From: Bacillus sp. DTU_2020_1000418_1_SI_GHA_SEK_038
Lineage (GTDB): Bacteria > Bacillota > Bacilli > Bacillales > Cytobacillaceae
Direction: 5' to 3'
Length of the DNA stretch: 64,000 bases
NCBI RefSeq assembly: GCF_032341175.1
Contig: NZ_CP135435.1
Coordinates: 3,720,001-3,784,000 of the forward strand
In this document: in pieces, positions 50,246 to 59,421 of the stretch
Position numbering within the stretch: position 1 is the first letter of the stretch
Layout of the letters: every line of letters starts with the position of its first letter
The notes under the pieces: generated by a model
Databases searched by the model: none
What the model was told of the DNA's origin: nothing
Seen by the model: the letters and a program-made list of their open reading frames with translations, nothing else
Program-made: the position numbers and the translations under genes

Positions 50246-51133
50246 ATGGACCAGCAGTTAGCGGTTTTTGTGATGGTCGCGGAAAAGCAGAATTTCTCTC
50301 GGGCAGCAGAAGAATTGCATATGACACAGCCGGCAGTAAGCCAATATATTCAAGCATTAGAGCGAACAATGGGAACTATTTTATTAGAACGAAGCAATAA
50401 ATATGTCCGATTAAATAAAGCGGGGGAAATTGTTTACCATCATGCAAAGGAAATTATCGGGCTCTATTCAAAAATGAACTTTCTTATTGATGATTTGACA
50501 AATAAACCTAGTGGCTCACTTTCAATCGGAGCAAGCTACTCATTCGGTGAGTATATCTTGCCGCATTTGATAGCCAAAATGCAAAAAAAATACCCTTTGA
50601 TCAACCCTTCCATTACGATTGGGAACACAAAGGAAATTGCTGAATTGGTTCTCGGACACCAATTAGATATTGGGATTGTTGAAGGGGAATACAAAAATAA
50701 CAGCCTAGTGATTGAACCATTTGCTGTAGATACGATGAGTATTGTCGCTTCTTCACATAATAGGCTTGCCCAATTAAAAGAAGAAGTGTCCCTTGCTGAT
50801 TTAGAAAATGAAACGTGGATTTGTCGGGAAAATGGTTCTGGGACAAGAGAAGCGGCAGAAAAAATGTTTTCTAACTATGAAATAACTCCTAAAAAACTTT
50901 TAGTGTTTGGCAGTACACAAATAATCAAGGAATCGGTTGAAGCCGGTTTAGGTATTAGCTTATTATCTGATTGGACAATTCGAAAGGAAGTTTCACTCGG
51001 GACATTAAAAGTACTAAAGGTGAAGGACATTTCCATTACACGTGAATTTTCAACTGTTTTAAGTTCCCCATTTGAGACAAAAGCATTGAAGGTTTTCCTA
51101 GAAATCATTAAAGAGAATACGAAAATAGCATAA
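50246..51133 (+). CDS. LysR-family regulator, divergent from the YeiH gene
   Basis: A 295-residue LysR regulator: N-terminal helix-turn-helix SRAAEELHMTQPAVSQYIQAL and a substrate-binding domain from residue about 88 (LSIGASYSFGEYILPHLIA). It resembles CysL/YeiE-type regulators linked to sulfur metabolism. Divergent placement suggests control of the YeiH-like exporter, with an inducer such as sulfite or O-acetylserine possible. ATG 50246 has GGTGGTG; GTG 50240 is too close. Confidence 0.84.
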   Translation: MDQQLAVFVMVAEKQNFSRAAEELHMTQPAVSQYIQALERTMGTILLERSNKYVRLNKAGEIVYHHAKEIIGLYSKMNFLIDDLTNKPSGSLSIGASYSFGEYILPHLIAKMQKKYPLINPSITIGNTKEIAELVLGHQLDIGIVEGEYKNNSLVIEPFAVDTMSIVASSHNRLAQLKEEVSLADLENETWICRENGSGTREAAEKMFSNYEITPKKLLVFGSTQIIKESVEAGLGISLLSDWTIRKEVSLGTLKVLKVKDISITREFSTVLSSPFETKALKVFLEIIKENTKIA

Positions 51134-51144
51134 TAAATTTTTTT

Positions 51145-51451
51145 AAAGGACATGCAGCGAGGGATTTCATGATTCTATGTCCTTTAACCGTGATTTAAAG
51201 GACATACAACGAGCATATTCTTGATTCTATGTCCTTTAACAGCGATTTAAAGGACATACAACGAGCATATTCTTGATTCTATGTCCTTTAACCGTGATTT
51301 AAAGGACATACAACGAGCATATTCTTGATTCTATGTCCTTTAACCGTGATTTAAAGGACATACAACGAGCATATTCTTGATTCTATGTCCTTTAACAGCG
51401 ATTTAAAGGACATACAACGAGCATATTCTTGATTCTATGTCCTTTAACCGT
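51145..51451. repeat. Six tandem 52-bp hairpin units
   Basis: Units start at 51145, 51197, 51249, 51301, 51353 and 51405. Each reads AAAGGACAT ... ATGTCCTTT, an inverted repeat of 9 bp around a roughly 23-base loop. The first unit is the most divergent. The gap 51134-51509 is otherwise non-coding. Confidence 0.95.
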
Positions 51452-51509
51452 GGTGATGTTATGTTGTGTATTTAGCTTTTTGTTTTATAATAACAGAGAG
51501 GTGAACAGC

Positions 51510-52088
51510 TTGGCACGGGAGCGTAAATTTTCTATTGATGAACTGTATAGAACAACGAAGGAGTTGCTTCTCCTTCATGGATATGAGGGTTTTACCATTA
51601 GTCTTTTAGCAGATCGCCTAGACATTTCTAGAGGCACTTTATATAAATACTACGAAAATAAAGAAGAACTAATTACCGATTACATGCTCGATGAATTGGA
51701 AAGGTTTCTTTTGAAGCTGCAGAAGATTAACGAGTTCGATGGCTTCGAATCTCAATTTAATGCGCTGTTTGAGCTTATTTTTGAGCATTCGGAAATCTAC
51801 CAGATTATTACCATTGCACTGCAAATTCCTGCGAAGATCTCTAAAAAGGTAACATTAAATAAAGCAAAACTGGATGTCCAGCACCTTGATATGTATAAAC
51901 ATTTACAAAATTTTATTGCTTTAGGGAGATCGGAAAATATATTAAAGTCCCAAATTCCGGACGGCCTTATTCTCGGCTTTATTTTCCAGACTATCGCAAT
52001 TCCGAATCACACAAGAGTTCCAGAGGAAGAATGGAACAGCTCAATTAAAGAGATTATTTGTCACGGAATGTTTACAAAAAATAATTGA
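51510..52088 (+). CDS. TetR-family regulator of the MMPL exporter
   Basis: A 192-residue repressor with TetR helix-turn-helix FTISLLADRLDISRGTLYKY (residues about 28-47). I set the start at TTG 51510 because AGAGGTGA is 5-6 bases upstream; the frame to ATG 51429 runs into the last 52-bp repeat. It lies just upstream of the MMPL exporter gene, with an operator-like 20-bp palindrome between them. The ligand is unknown. Confidence 0.83.
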   Translation: MARERKFSIDELYRTTKELLLLHGYEGFTISLLADRLDISRGTLYKYYENKEELITDYMLDELERFLLKLQKINEFDGFESQFNALFELIFEHSEIYQIITIALQIPAKISKKVTLNKAKLDVQHLDMYKHLQNFIALGRSENILKSQIPDGLILGFIFQTIAIPNHTRVPEEEWNSSIKEIICHGMFTKNN

Positions 52089-52114
52089 CACTTCTGTCAC
52101 CTTTAAAAGATAAT
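52085..52114 (+). promoter_or_regulatory. Promoter and first operator of the MMPL gene
   Basis: TTGACA (52085-52090), 18 bases, GATAAT (52109-52114). TGACA-cttc-TGTCA at 52086-52099 overlaps the -35 and resembles the second operator. Confidence 0.65.
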
Positions 52115-52147
52115 ATTGATGACAATAGTATCTTTTATTTTTCATCA

Positions 52148-52167
52148 AAGTGACACATGTGTCACTT
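52148..52167. promoter_or_regulatory. 20-bp perfect palindrome, probable TetR operator
   Basis: AAGTGACACATGTGTCACTT is a perfect palindrome 24 bases before the chosen MMPL start. Confidence 0.82.
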
Positions 52168-52191
52168 AATCAAAAAGAAAGGGTTGAAAAA

Positions 52192-54303
52192 ATGAAAGCC
52201 TTCCTGCAATTCATTACAGACCGTGTAACAACGAAAAGGGGCATGTGGATTACCCTTGCCATATGGTTAGTATTGACTATAGGTTTAGCTGTATTTGCTC
52301 CAAGCGCAAAGGATTATCAAGTTTCCTCACTTGATACACTGCCAAAGGATGCACAATCGGTTATTGCCCAGAATAAATTGGATACTTATTTTAAAAACAA
52401 TGATGGCCTGCCTGCTATATTAGTCTTTCAATCTAATGAAGGGGAAGTTGAATATCAGCAGCTTGCCGATCTTTTTGACAGGATTGCTGGGGAAAATATT
52501 AAAGGTATACAGCAAGTTATTCCTTTATCCTCCATTCCCCCTCAAGCAGCTGCCGGATTTTTCTCGGATGATAAACAAACAGCTGTTGTTCCGTTAATAT
52601 TCGATTCTTCGTTTGAAATTAAAGAAATTAAACAATCGAAGGAACAAATCGAGAAGATTGTTAAAGATCATTCGGATTTAACTTTATATGTAACAGGCCC
52701 TGCTGGTATTGGAATTGATACGCTTGATTTATTCTCAAGGGCCGATGTCGTGCTAATTTTATCAACAGTGGGATTGATATTAGTGCTTTTGGTTATTATT
52801 TATCGTTCTCCATTACTGGCTCTCATTCCGCTTCTTGCAGCCGCCTTCGTCTATGAAGTGGTTATGCAAACGCTTGGATTAATGGGTGCAGCCGGGCTCA
52901 TTATGAGTAACCAAACACTTTCTATTATGACCATCCTTTTATTCGCAGCGGTTATTGATTATTCCCTATTCGTATTTTCTAGATACCGTGAAGAGCTAAA
53001 GAACTACGAAAGTAAGTATAATGCGATGCAAGCGGCAATGCGTGAAACTGGAATGCCTGTCTTCTTTTCAGGTGGGACGGTATTAGCAGCAATGCTCGTA
53101 CTATTCTTTGCACAATTCGGAGATTATAAAAACTTTGCTCCAACCTTTGGAACGACAATGGTGATCATAATGCTAGCGTCAGTTACCCTTGTCCCCGCCC
53201 TCTTCACACTTTTTGGAAGAAAATCCTTCTGGCCAAAAGTTCCTCGCGTTGGGGAAACCATCGTTCAGAAGCATTCTTTCTGGAGCCGTGTTGGCCGATT
53301 TGTTGTTAAAAAGCCGGGGCTTTCTGTTGCAGTTATAGGAATTTTCCTTCTCGTTTCAGCTAGCAATATGTTCAATATGCAATACGAATTTGACACAATG
53401 AAATCCTTCCCAGATGATATGCCATCACGGGTAGGCTATGACATTCTTGAGGAAAATTTCCATAAAGGGGATCTCGCGCCTACCACTGTATTATTTGAGT
53501 CACCTGACATCGTGGCCGATGAGCAGCAGGAGGCATTGAAAAAAGCGTTAGAAGATCAGCCGTTAGTAAATAATGTTCGCTTAAATGGAATGTCAGATGA
53601 CCAGAAGGTAATTAATTATAGCCTAACTTTCGATGAAAGCCCGTATGCTATTGAGACAATGGACGCCTTAGAGAAAATTAGAGATGACGCTATGGAAATT
53701 GTGGCGAATAGCCAGCTGACAGGAAACCTTTATTTTGCTGGGGAAACGGCTTCAAAGGTTGATGAGCGTGCGATTAATGATCGCGATTTGATTGTTATTG
53801 TAGTATTAGAAACAATACTCATCTTTGGCTTACTAATCCTTTTAACAAAATCAGTTAAAATGCCCATTTATATGATGGGGACCATCTTAATCTCCTTCCT
53901 GGCTGCTTTAGGTTTAGGAATGTTTCTAACCAATCTTTTCTTTGATATCAATACAATAAGTGACCGTGTTCCACTTTACTCCTTTGTTTTCTTAGTCGCG
54001 CTCGGAATCGATTACAATATTATTTTAATCTCAAGGTATCAGGAGGAGAGACGAAAACATTCAGTGAAGGAAGCAGTTGAAATTGCCGTTGCAAATACTG
54101 GGGGCGTCATATCTTCAGCAGGTATCATTCTAGCGGCAACCTTTGCGGTCCTAATGACTCAGCCGGTTGAATTATTATTTGTCTTTGGATTTATTGTTGC
54201 TGTTGGCATTTTATTAGATACGTTTTTAATCAGAGGTATATTGCTGCCTGGATTAATTGTTTTATTTGAAAAAGAAAAAGCAAGTAAAAGTAAGGCTAAT
54301 TAA
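52192..54303 (+). CDS. MMPL/RND-type exporter
   Basis: A 703-residue transporter with twelve predicted helices in two halves, each with a large extracytoplasmic loop. Typical segments are AAVIDYSLFVFSRYREEL in half one and LGIDYNIILISRYQEERR in half two, carrying the Asp-Tyr pair used for proton coupling in MmpL-type proteins. YdfJ/YdgH-like relatives in Bacillus confer resistance to antibiotics or export lipids. ATG 52192 (MKAFLQFITDR) follows AAAGGG; the frame to 52150 runs through the operator. Confidence 0.85.
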   Translation: MKAFLQFITDRVTTKRGMWITLAIWLVLTIGLAVFAPSAKDYQVSSLDTLPKDAQSVIAQNKLDTYFKNNDGLPAILVFQSNEGEVEYQQLADLFDRIAGENIKGIQQVIPLSSIPPQAAAGFFSDDKQTAVVPLIFDSSFEIKEIKQSKEQIEKIVKDHSDLTLYVTGPAGIGIDTLDLFSRADVVLILSTVGLILVLLVIIYRSPLLALIPLLAAAFVYEVVMQTLGLMGAAGLIMSNQTLSIMTILLFAAVIDYSLFVFSRYREELKNYESKYNAMQAAMRETGMPVFFSGGTVLAAMLVLFFAQFGDYKNFAPTFGTTMVIIMLASVTLVPALFTLFGRKSFWPKVPRVGETIVQKHSFWSRVGRFVVKKPGLSVAVIGIFLLVSASNMFNMQYEFDTMKSFPDDMPSRVGYDILEENFHKGDLAPTTVLFESPDIVADEQQEALKKALEDQPLVNNVRLNGMSDDQKVINYSLTFDESPYAIETMDALEKIRDDAMEIVANSQLTGNLYFAGETASKVDERAINDRDLIVIVVLETILIFGLLILLTKSVKMPIYMMGTILISFLAALGLGMFLTNLFFDINTISDRVPLYSFVFLVALGIDYNIILISRYQEERRKHSVKEAVEIAVANTGGVISSAGIILAATFAVLMTQPVELLFVFGFIVAVGILLDTFLIRGILLPGLIVLFEKEKASKSKAN

Positions 54304-54312
54304 TTTTTTCAC

Positions 54313-54352
54313 AGCCGGTATCTACAGCTGAAAGCAGATGCCGGCTTTCTTT
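54313..54352 (+). terminator. Terminator after the MMPL gene
   Basis: AGCCGGTATCT and AGATGCCGGCT around a 12-base loop, followed by TTCTTT. Confidence 0.82.
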
Positions 54353-54442
54353 ATGCCAATTTTTTCACATTAAAATTCTTAGGAATTTCATCGTCCATTA
54401 TGAGGAAAATAAAATGTAAATACATAGGGACGGAGCTAAATA

Positions 54443-55069
54443 ATGAAAAAATGGTGGGTTCTTTCGTTTTATTTAGTGATCTTAATTATCGGTATTTTAA
54501 ATAAAGATTTGATTTTTGCCTGGATACAAAAGAGTGATTCTAATGACCTTCCCATAATGTTTTTTCTATCCGTATTTTTAGCTGCAATCCCGTTCATTCC
54601 CTTTACTTTATTTGCAGGAGTAATGGGCGCTAAATATGGCGTATTGATCGGAACGCTGATTAATTGGTTTGGTGGAACTACAGCTGCGATTCTTTACTTT
54701 CTTTTAGCACGTATTTTCTTTCGGAGCTTTTTTAGCGATTATATAAAGCGCATGAAAGGGATACAAAGATTTCAACATATGCTTGAAAAGAATGCATTTA
54801 TTGCCATCCTGCTCGCGAGGTTAATAGCCATTTTCCCTCCTCCTGTCATTAATATTTATACAGGGGTCAGTAAAATTTCCTTCGGGACTTACTTAATTGC
54901 AACAGCATTTGGTCTAGTACCGCCTATGTTTATGATTGCATTCAGCGGAGAGCAAATTTTCTCTTCCATCCTTCATCTATCAATAGGAATATTTGTTTAT
55001 CTATTATTTCTGCTCTCCATCTTTTTAGTATACAAATTTTGGTTTATGCAGAGCTCTAAATTAAACTAG
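54443..55069 (+). CDS. TVP38/TMEM64 (VTT/DedA-like) membrane protein
   Basis: A 208-residue protein with about five to six membrane segments. The VTT motif region reads LFAGVMGAKYGVLIGTLINW and LLARLIAIFPPPVINIYTG. VTT/DedA proteins are linked to lipid scrambling or membrane homeostasis. GGACGGAG precedes the ATG. It is convergent with a glycosyltransferase gene; a second member lies at 61398-61949. Confidence 0.82.
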   Translation: MKKWWVLSFYLVILIIGILNKDLIFAWIQKSDSNDLPIMFFLSVFLAAIPFIPFTLFAGVMGAKYGVLIGTLINWFGGTTAAILYFLLARIFFRSFFSDYIKRMKGIQRFQHMLEKNAFIAILLARLIAIFPPPVINIYTGVSKISFGTYLIATAFGLVPPMFMIAFSGEQIFSSILHLSIGIFVYLLFLLSIFLVYKFWFMQSSKLN

Positions 55070-55076
55070 GTTTTAG

Positions 55077-56189
55077 TCACATTAATATGTCCATTATTAT
55101 TTCAGATGGATCCTTAGAATGAATATATGTGTGGAAATGTGCTACTTGATTTTGATAATGAATTAGAGCCGTTCTGTTTTGAAAAACTGTAAGGATTTGC
55201 TTACGAATTTCCCCCTTGTTTAGATGAAAGACCAAACCTAATTCATTTAAATGGTGCAGGTTAATTTCTTCTTGACCTGGTAGTGCATGATAGATAAAAA
55301 TAGGTTTACGCTTAAAAAGGCTTTCACTTACTGTCACACCTCCAGGCTTTGTTATAATGGCATCCATTTGATCATAAAGCTCGTTCATTTTTATCTTACA
55401 GTCGATATATGGGTAAGGAATAAGATTATCTATTTGCCTATCATTAAGTTTTTTATATAATTTCTTGTTTTTACCACATAACACATAAAACTGAATCTGT
55501 TGGGTAGATTTATCATCTCTAACCATTTGGATTAAATCCTCGATTGCCCCCACCCCTAGATTTCCACCAGAAATTAACACCGACAATACAGTCCCATTGG
55601 GTGTTTCTGGTGTTTGTTTCTGTTTTTTAATGTTTGAATGGATCGGTATTCCTGTTACAAATATTCGTTCATCACTGATGCCTTTTTCGTTCAAGAATTT
55701 TTTCATTGTTTGAGAGGGAGCAAAATGATAGTCGATATGCTCCACTCCCCAAAAACGATGGATAAAGAAATCTGTGTATACGTTAATAACTGGAACCCTT
55801 AATTCACTTCTCTCTTTTAAGCAATTTAACATATAGGCAGGAAGAGCATGTGTGCACACAATGAGATCGGGTTTCTTTTCCTGAATGAGCCTTTTCATAA
55901 AAGAAATAAATAATAGTTCATACAAACGATAGCGTTTTTTTTCTTCAATATTTTTATAGACTGAAAATTGGTAAATAGAATTATAAATTTTAGGAAACTT
56001 CTTTATCCAGTAGAGATACGTCTTAGAAACAAGAGACTCCATTTTTCCATAACTGTATGCTAGAATATCAACCTTTTCACACTTTATCTGTGGGTGAGTT
56101 TGCATAATTCTTTCTATTAATGCATTTGCGACCTGATGATGACCAGACGGGATCTGCAAAAAGGGTAGGAATAATACAGTTTTTTTCAT
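55077..56189 (-). CDS. MGDG synthase/UgtP-like glycosyltransferase (YkoN type)
   Basis: A 370-residue GT28-family glycosyltransferase. The N-terminal part FLPFLQIPSGHHQVANAL is the MGDG_synth signature, and the C-terminal nucleotide-sugar region has SGGNLGVGAIEDL and ITKPGGVTVSESLFKRKP. It would transfer a sugar to a lipid acceptor at the membrane. The next genes encode YkoQ-like phosphoesterase and YkoP-like protein, so this equals the B. subtilis ykoN-P-Q neighbourhood in content. The acceptor is not determinable. Confidence 0.82.
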   Translation of the reverse strand: MKKTVLFLPFLQIPSGHHQVANALIERIMQTHPQIKCEKVDILAYSYGKMESLVSKTYLYWIKKFPKIYNSIYQFSVYKNIEEKKRYRLYELLFISFMKRLIQEKKPDLIVCTHALPAYMLNCLKERSELRVPVINVYTDFFIHRFWGVEHIDYHFAPSQTMKKFLNEKGISDERIFVTGIPIHSNIKKQKQTPETPNGTVLSVLISGGNLGVGAIEDLIQMVRDDKSTQQIQFYVLCGKNKKLYKKLNDRQIDNLIPYPYIDCKIKMNELYDQMDAIITKPGGVTVSESLFKRKPIFIYHALPGQEEINLHHLNELGLVFHLNKGEIRKQILTVFQNRTALIHYQNQVAHFHTYIHSKDPSEIIMDILM

Positions 56190-56333
56190 TTGACACCTCG
56201 TTCAGTTCTCCATCGTTTTTATCTTCCTAACAGATACTTGGGACTTTTCACCATGGGACAGATACCATCAATTACTTGTAAAAATGGTGAAGTTTTTCAT
56301 GTATAATCTTTGTTATGGAAGGAGTGATTGAAT

Positions 56334-57176
56334 TTGAAAATATTACTTTTTGCTGCATTAGCCTTGGTGCTTTTTTATATTCTGAAAAAGGCAAATAGAA
56401 ACACAAAGGATATTGTGATTAATAAAATCAAAATTAATGAATCATCAAATATTCCAAAATTAAATATACTTCACTTATCTGATTTACATCTCGAAAATAT
56501 TTCCATTTCCCCTGCCGAACTTTATCAAAAGCTCAAAGACGAACCCATTGATCTAATTGCTCTTACAGGAGATTTCCTCGACCGTAAACGTACGATTCCT
56601 AAGCTGATTCCATATTTAAAAATACTAAATCAATTACAAGCAAAGTATGGCATTTATGCTGTGCTCGGAAACCATGACTATGTTCTGCGTGACCAAAACC
56701 TACAAACATTAATAGAAACTCTCGAAAAATATAACTGCAAGGTTATGCAAAATGATCATGACGTCATTATGGTTGATGGCTATCCGGTTAATATTATTGG
56801 TATCGATGACTTTAGTACGAAAAGAAGCAACTTGGACGCTTCTTACAAAGGGATTAAACATGGTACGAACTTAGTATTGACACATGATCCAAATATTGTC
56901 CTCCACATGAAGAAATATCATTTTGATTATTTACTTGCCGGTCACTTTCACGGAGGTCAAATCTGCTATCCAAAAGCTTATCACCTTGTGAAAATGGGTA
57001 AGCTCGCAAGAATGAATATCATTAAAGGATTTCATCTACAAGATGGGAAACCTTTCTATATTAGCGAAGGGCTTGGTCAAACAGGAGTCAATATCCGTGT
57101 CGGCAGCCGCCCGGAAATTACAATTCATGAATTATCACTGGCAGCTGCTGATAATAGAGTAGTTAGAGCGATATAA
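56334..57176 (+). CDS. Metallophosphoesterase (YkoQ/YkuE-like)
   Basis: A 280-residue calcineurin-like phosphoesterase with an N-terminal membrane helix (residues 2-18). Metal-binding motifs: LHLSDLHLEN, LTGDFLDR, LGNHDY, LTHDPNI and AGHFHGGQ. It is divergent from the YkoN-like gene. I chose TTG 56334 since AAGGAGTG lies 8 bases upstream; TTG 56328 is too close. Likely acts on a lipid or nucleotide substrate at the membrane surface. Confidence 0.83.
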   Translation: MKILLFAALALVLFYILKKANRNTKDIVINKIKINESSNIPKLNILHLSDLHLENISISPAELYQKLKDEPIDLIALTGDFLDRKRTIPKLIPYLKILNQLQAKYGIYAVLGNHDYVLRDQNLQTLIETLEKYNCKVMQNDHDVIMVDGYPVNIIGIDDFSTKRSNLDASYKGIKHGTNLVLTHDPNIVLHMKKYHFDYLLAGHFHGGQICYPKAYHLVKMGKLARMNIIKGFHLQDGKPFYISEGLGQTGVNIRVGSRPEITIHELSLAAADNRVVRAI

Positions 57177-57181
57177 TTATT

Positions 57182-57211
57182 TAAAGCTGTTAGTTTTAAC
57201 AGCTTTTTTGT
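57182..57211. terminator. Terminator after the metallophosphoesterase gene
   Basis: AAAGCTGTTA-gttt-TAACAGCTTTTTT. Confidence 0.88.
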
Positions 57212-57222
57212 TTATTACACCA

Positions 57223-57780
57223 TTAACCTTTGTACATTCTTGATAATTTATTGCTAGACATAAATAAATAATTTGGCTTTCTATTTCTAAGGCCAGTCCA
57301 GGAATGATTTTGGCTGGATAGTATCTCTATCGGCAAGAAGGCAAACCATTTAAACCATTTGTATATCGGATTGTTTATAGCAACAATCTCAAAGCCAAGA
57401 CGGTCACAACCTTTATTTAACATGGTTATGCCGATAATCCCCTTTATTTTAGAAGAATGGCTGTTATTCCGAATGTAATGTTCTAACTCGGGCAAGGATT
57501 TTTGGACGTGACGGTATATGATCTTCGCTTTTTTAAGCTCACTCCTAATGTCCTTTAATTCTTTTAGCAATTTGGCATTATGAAGATGAATCTTTACTAA
57601 TATGTCGTTTTTGTTTATTTGTGTTCCATCGGAAAGGATAATATTCCTTCCTTTATATTTTGTCAGTCTAATCCTAAAAATACTCCCTTGTGCCCCTTCA
57701 CAAGGAAGATATGTAAGTCGTGTAAAGAAATAATAAATAGGATCGATAATACTCCAAATTGAAAGAACATATCCTCTCAT
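57223..57780 (-). CDS. YkoP family protein
   Basis: A 185-residue protein opening MRGYVLSIWSIIDPIYYFFT, then FRIRLTKYKGRNIILSDGT and NDILVKIHLHNAKLLKELKD. This pattern recalls B. subtilis YkoP, whose gene is next to ykoN and ykoQ. Function is unknown; no membrane helix is certain although the N-terminal 25 residues are aromatic and hydrophobic. ATG 57780 is preceded by AAGGAGAGTCAGGAAAT; the frame to 57813 has no site. Confidence 0.75.
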   Translation of the reverse strand: MRGYVLSIWSIIDPIYYFFTRLTYLPCEGAQGSIFRIRLTKYKGRNIILSDGTQINKNDILVKIHLHNAKLLKELKDIRSELKKAKIIYRHVQKSLPELEHYIRNNSHSSKIKGIIGITMLNKGCDRLGFEIVAINNPIYKWFKWFAFLPIEILSSQNHSWTGLRNRKPNYLFMSSNKLSRMYKG

Positions 57781-57948
57781 ATTTCCTGACTCTCCTTCTG
57801 TTTCCTCTTTCATTTTATTTTTTATCTGAATTTACAATATTATTTGTGGAAAAAATTCGGATGGAGAGATGCATGTTCCAAATCAGCCGTTTTTGTCTGA
57901 ATTAAAAAAGTGACCTTCTTAACGAAGAGTCACTTCGATGTATGAAAA

Positions 57949-58356
57949 TCAAGGCACAAATTCTGTAACTCCTGTTAGTTCTTGTTTAATAATCCCAATT
58001 CCGCCTATTACTTCTATTTGTGCACCAAATGATTGGAAAAAGTCCCCTGCCACGGCTATCCTCTGCGCATTAAGAAATTCTTCTCTATCCAGCGCTGACA
58101 ATTCATTTGTAACCCCTAGTGCTTCTAACATTTGTCCTATGGCTTGCACCCATAAACCAAACACGAGCTTTTTCTCCGGCTCTGAATTATGTTTGTCGTC
58201 TGATATACTAAATAGCTTCGATACCAAAATGGCTTTACTAAATGCTGCCATTGCTTGAAACCAAACGACCGCCTCAATTTGCTCTTCCAGCTGGAGTTTT
58301 AAGCTCTCATTATCTGAATTTGATTGATTTTCCTCTTTTGTTTGATTTTCAGTCAT
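57949..58356 (-). CDS. Repetitive small protein (DUF6944-like)
   Basis: A 135-residue hydrophilic-start protein with three weakly repeated helical segments: AVVWFQAMAAFSKAILVSKL, LVFGLWVQAIGQMLEALGVT and VAGDFFQSFGAQIEVIGGIG. The W/F-x-QA-x-G pattern fits a Bacillus family of repetitive proteins I recall as DUF6944, but I cannot confirm the number. GGAGTGGATAAAT precedes ATG 58356. Function unknown. Confidence 0.6.
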   Translation of the reverse strand: MTENQTKEENQSNSDNESLKLQLEEQIEAVVWFQAMAAFSKAILVSKLFSISDDKHNSEPEKKLVFGLWVQAIGQMLEALGVTNELSALDREEFLNAQRIAVAGDFFQSFGAQIEVIGGIGIIKQELTGVTEFVP

Positions 58357-58439
58357 ATTTATCCACTCCATTACATTAACGGGCTTATGTTCATTACTAT
58401 TCGAGCTAGAGTGTTTTCGTGAGTAACGGTAAAAGCACT

Positions 58440-59144
58440 TTACTTATATAAAAAAACTTTTAATTGGCTGCTCTTATCGATAGTTGCTAATAAAACCTCG
58501 CTGATCTCAACATTATGATTGGTTTTCAAGGCAGTTAGAAGCCAACTTTCCTCTTTACCTGCTTCCCGTAAAACTGACTGCTCAACATTCCCTTCCTTCA
58601 CAACGGTTTTTGGGAAATCAAATGGCTCCGTTATTATATTCAAATCTCCCCGAGTAACAGTTTGGAAATTGGGACTAACGAAAAAGGAGATGGTTCCATC
58701 TGGCTCCCATAATGCCAGGGCTATTTTTTTAACATCATCAATCTTTTCTTTTCTTGCTTGGGATAATATATAGTCCACTGAGATTCTTGCTCTAGTTAAA
58801 TTTTTAATAATGAATTGTCCATTTTTAATTAATGGAAATGGGTTAGGCAAAACAAATTGTCTCAATTTTTTTGATTTTAATACAAAGAAAACACTTGATA
58901 CATATAAAATGACGAGTACACTCATCGTAATCATTGATCCTTTTAAACCTAATTGTTCATCTGACAGAGGGTGAGCAATGATATTGCCAATAACTACAGC
59001 AATAGCAAAATCGAGCAAATTCAGCTGAGAAATAGAGCGCTGTCCCATTAATTTTGCAATAATAATCATAAAAACATAGCCTACAACAGCTCTTAAAATC
59101 CATTGTATGGCTGTGAGAGTTTCTTGACCATGAAAAAAGTCCAT
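58440..59144 (-). CDS. YetF/DUF421 family membrane protein
   Basis: A 234-residue protein with three N-terminal helices (to about residue 85) and a cytosolic DUF421 domain. MGQRSISQLNLLDFAIAVVIGN is highly conserved in YetF/YdfR/YrbG proteins, and LTRARISVDYILSQARK follows. Members are common in spore formers; YetF-type proteins are reported in the spore membrane. No close partners are present. Confidence 0.85.
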   Translation of the reverse strand: MDFFHGQETLTAIQWILRAVVGYVFMIIIAKLMGQRSISQLNLLDFAIAVVIGNIIAHPLSDEQLGLKGSMITMSVLVILYVSSVFFVLKSKKLRQFVLPNPFPLIKNGQFIIKNLTRARISVDYILSQARKEKIDDVKKIALALWEPDGTISFFVSPNFQTVTRGDLNIITEPFDFPKTVVKEGNVEQSVLREAGKEESWLLTALKTNHNVEISEVLLATIDKSSQLKVFLYK

Positions 59145-59421
59145 TTGACCTTCTCCCTTCGGACATTAGAAAATATAAAGACATGGATAATATGCCCGAA
59201 AAATATTAGACTGATTACCTATCTGGGAAGCAGTTCGAGGTATATCATATTTATTTGTTTAAATCATAAGCATTCCTTAACCTTACTTAAAACAACGATT
59301 ACATTTTAGTCACTATCCTGCTGTAATTGAAGAATGAAATGAAGTAGTTCTGGTCTATACTAATTAGGAACTTGAACCGTTTATTTTTGTTCCTAAAAAC
59401 TCCTTAGGGGTGATTTCCATC

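Noticed and set aside
51145..51451. Possible CRISPR array or attenuator series
   Set aside because: Copies are contiguous and almost identical, with no spacers; each unit is an inverted repeat lacking a T-run.
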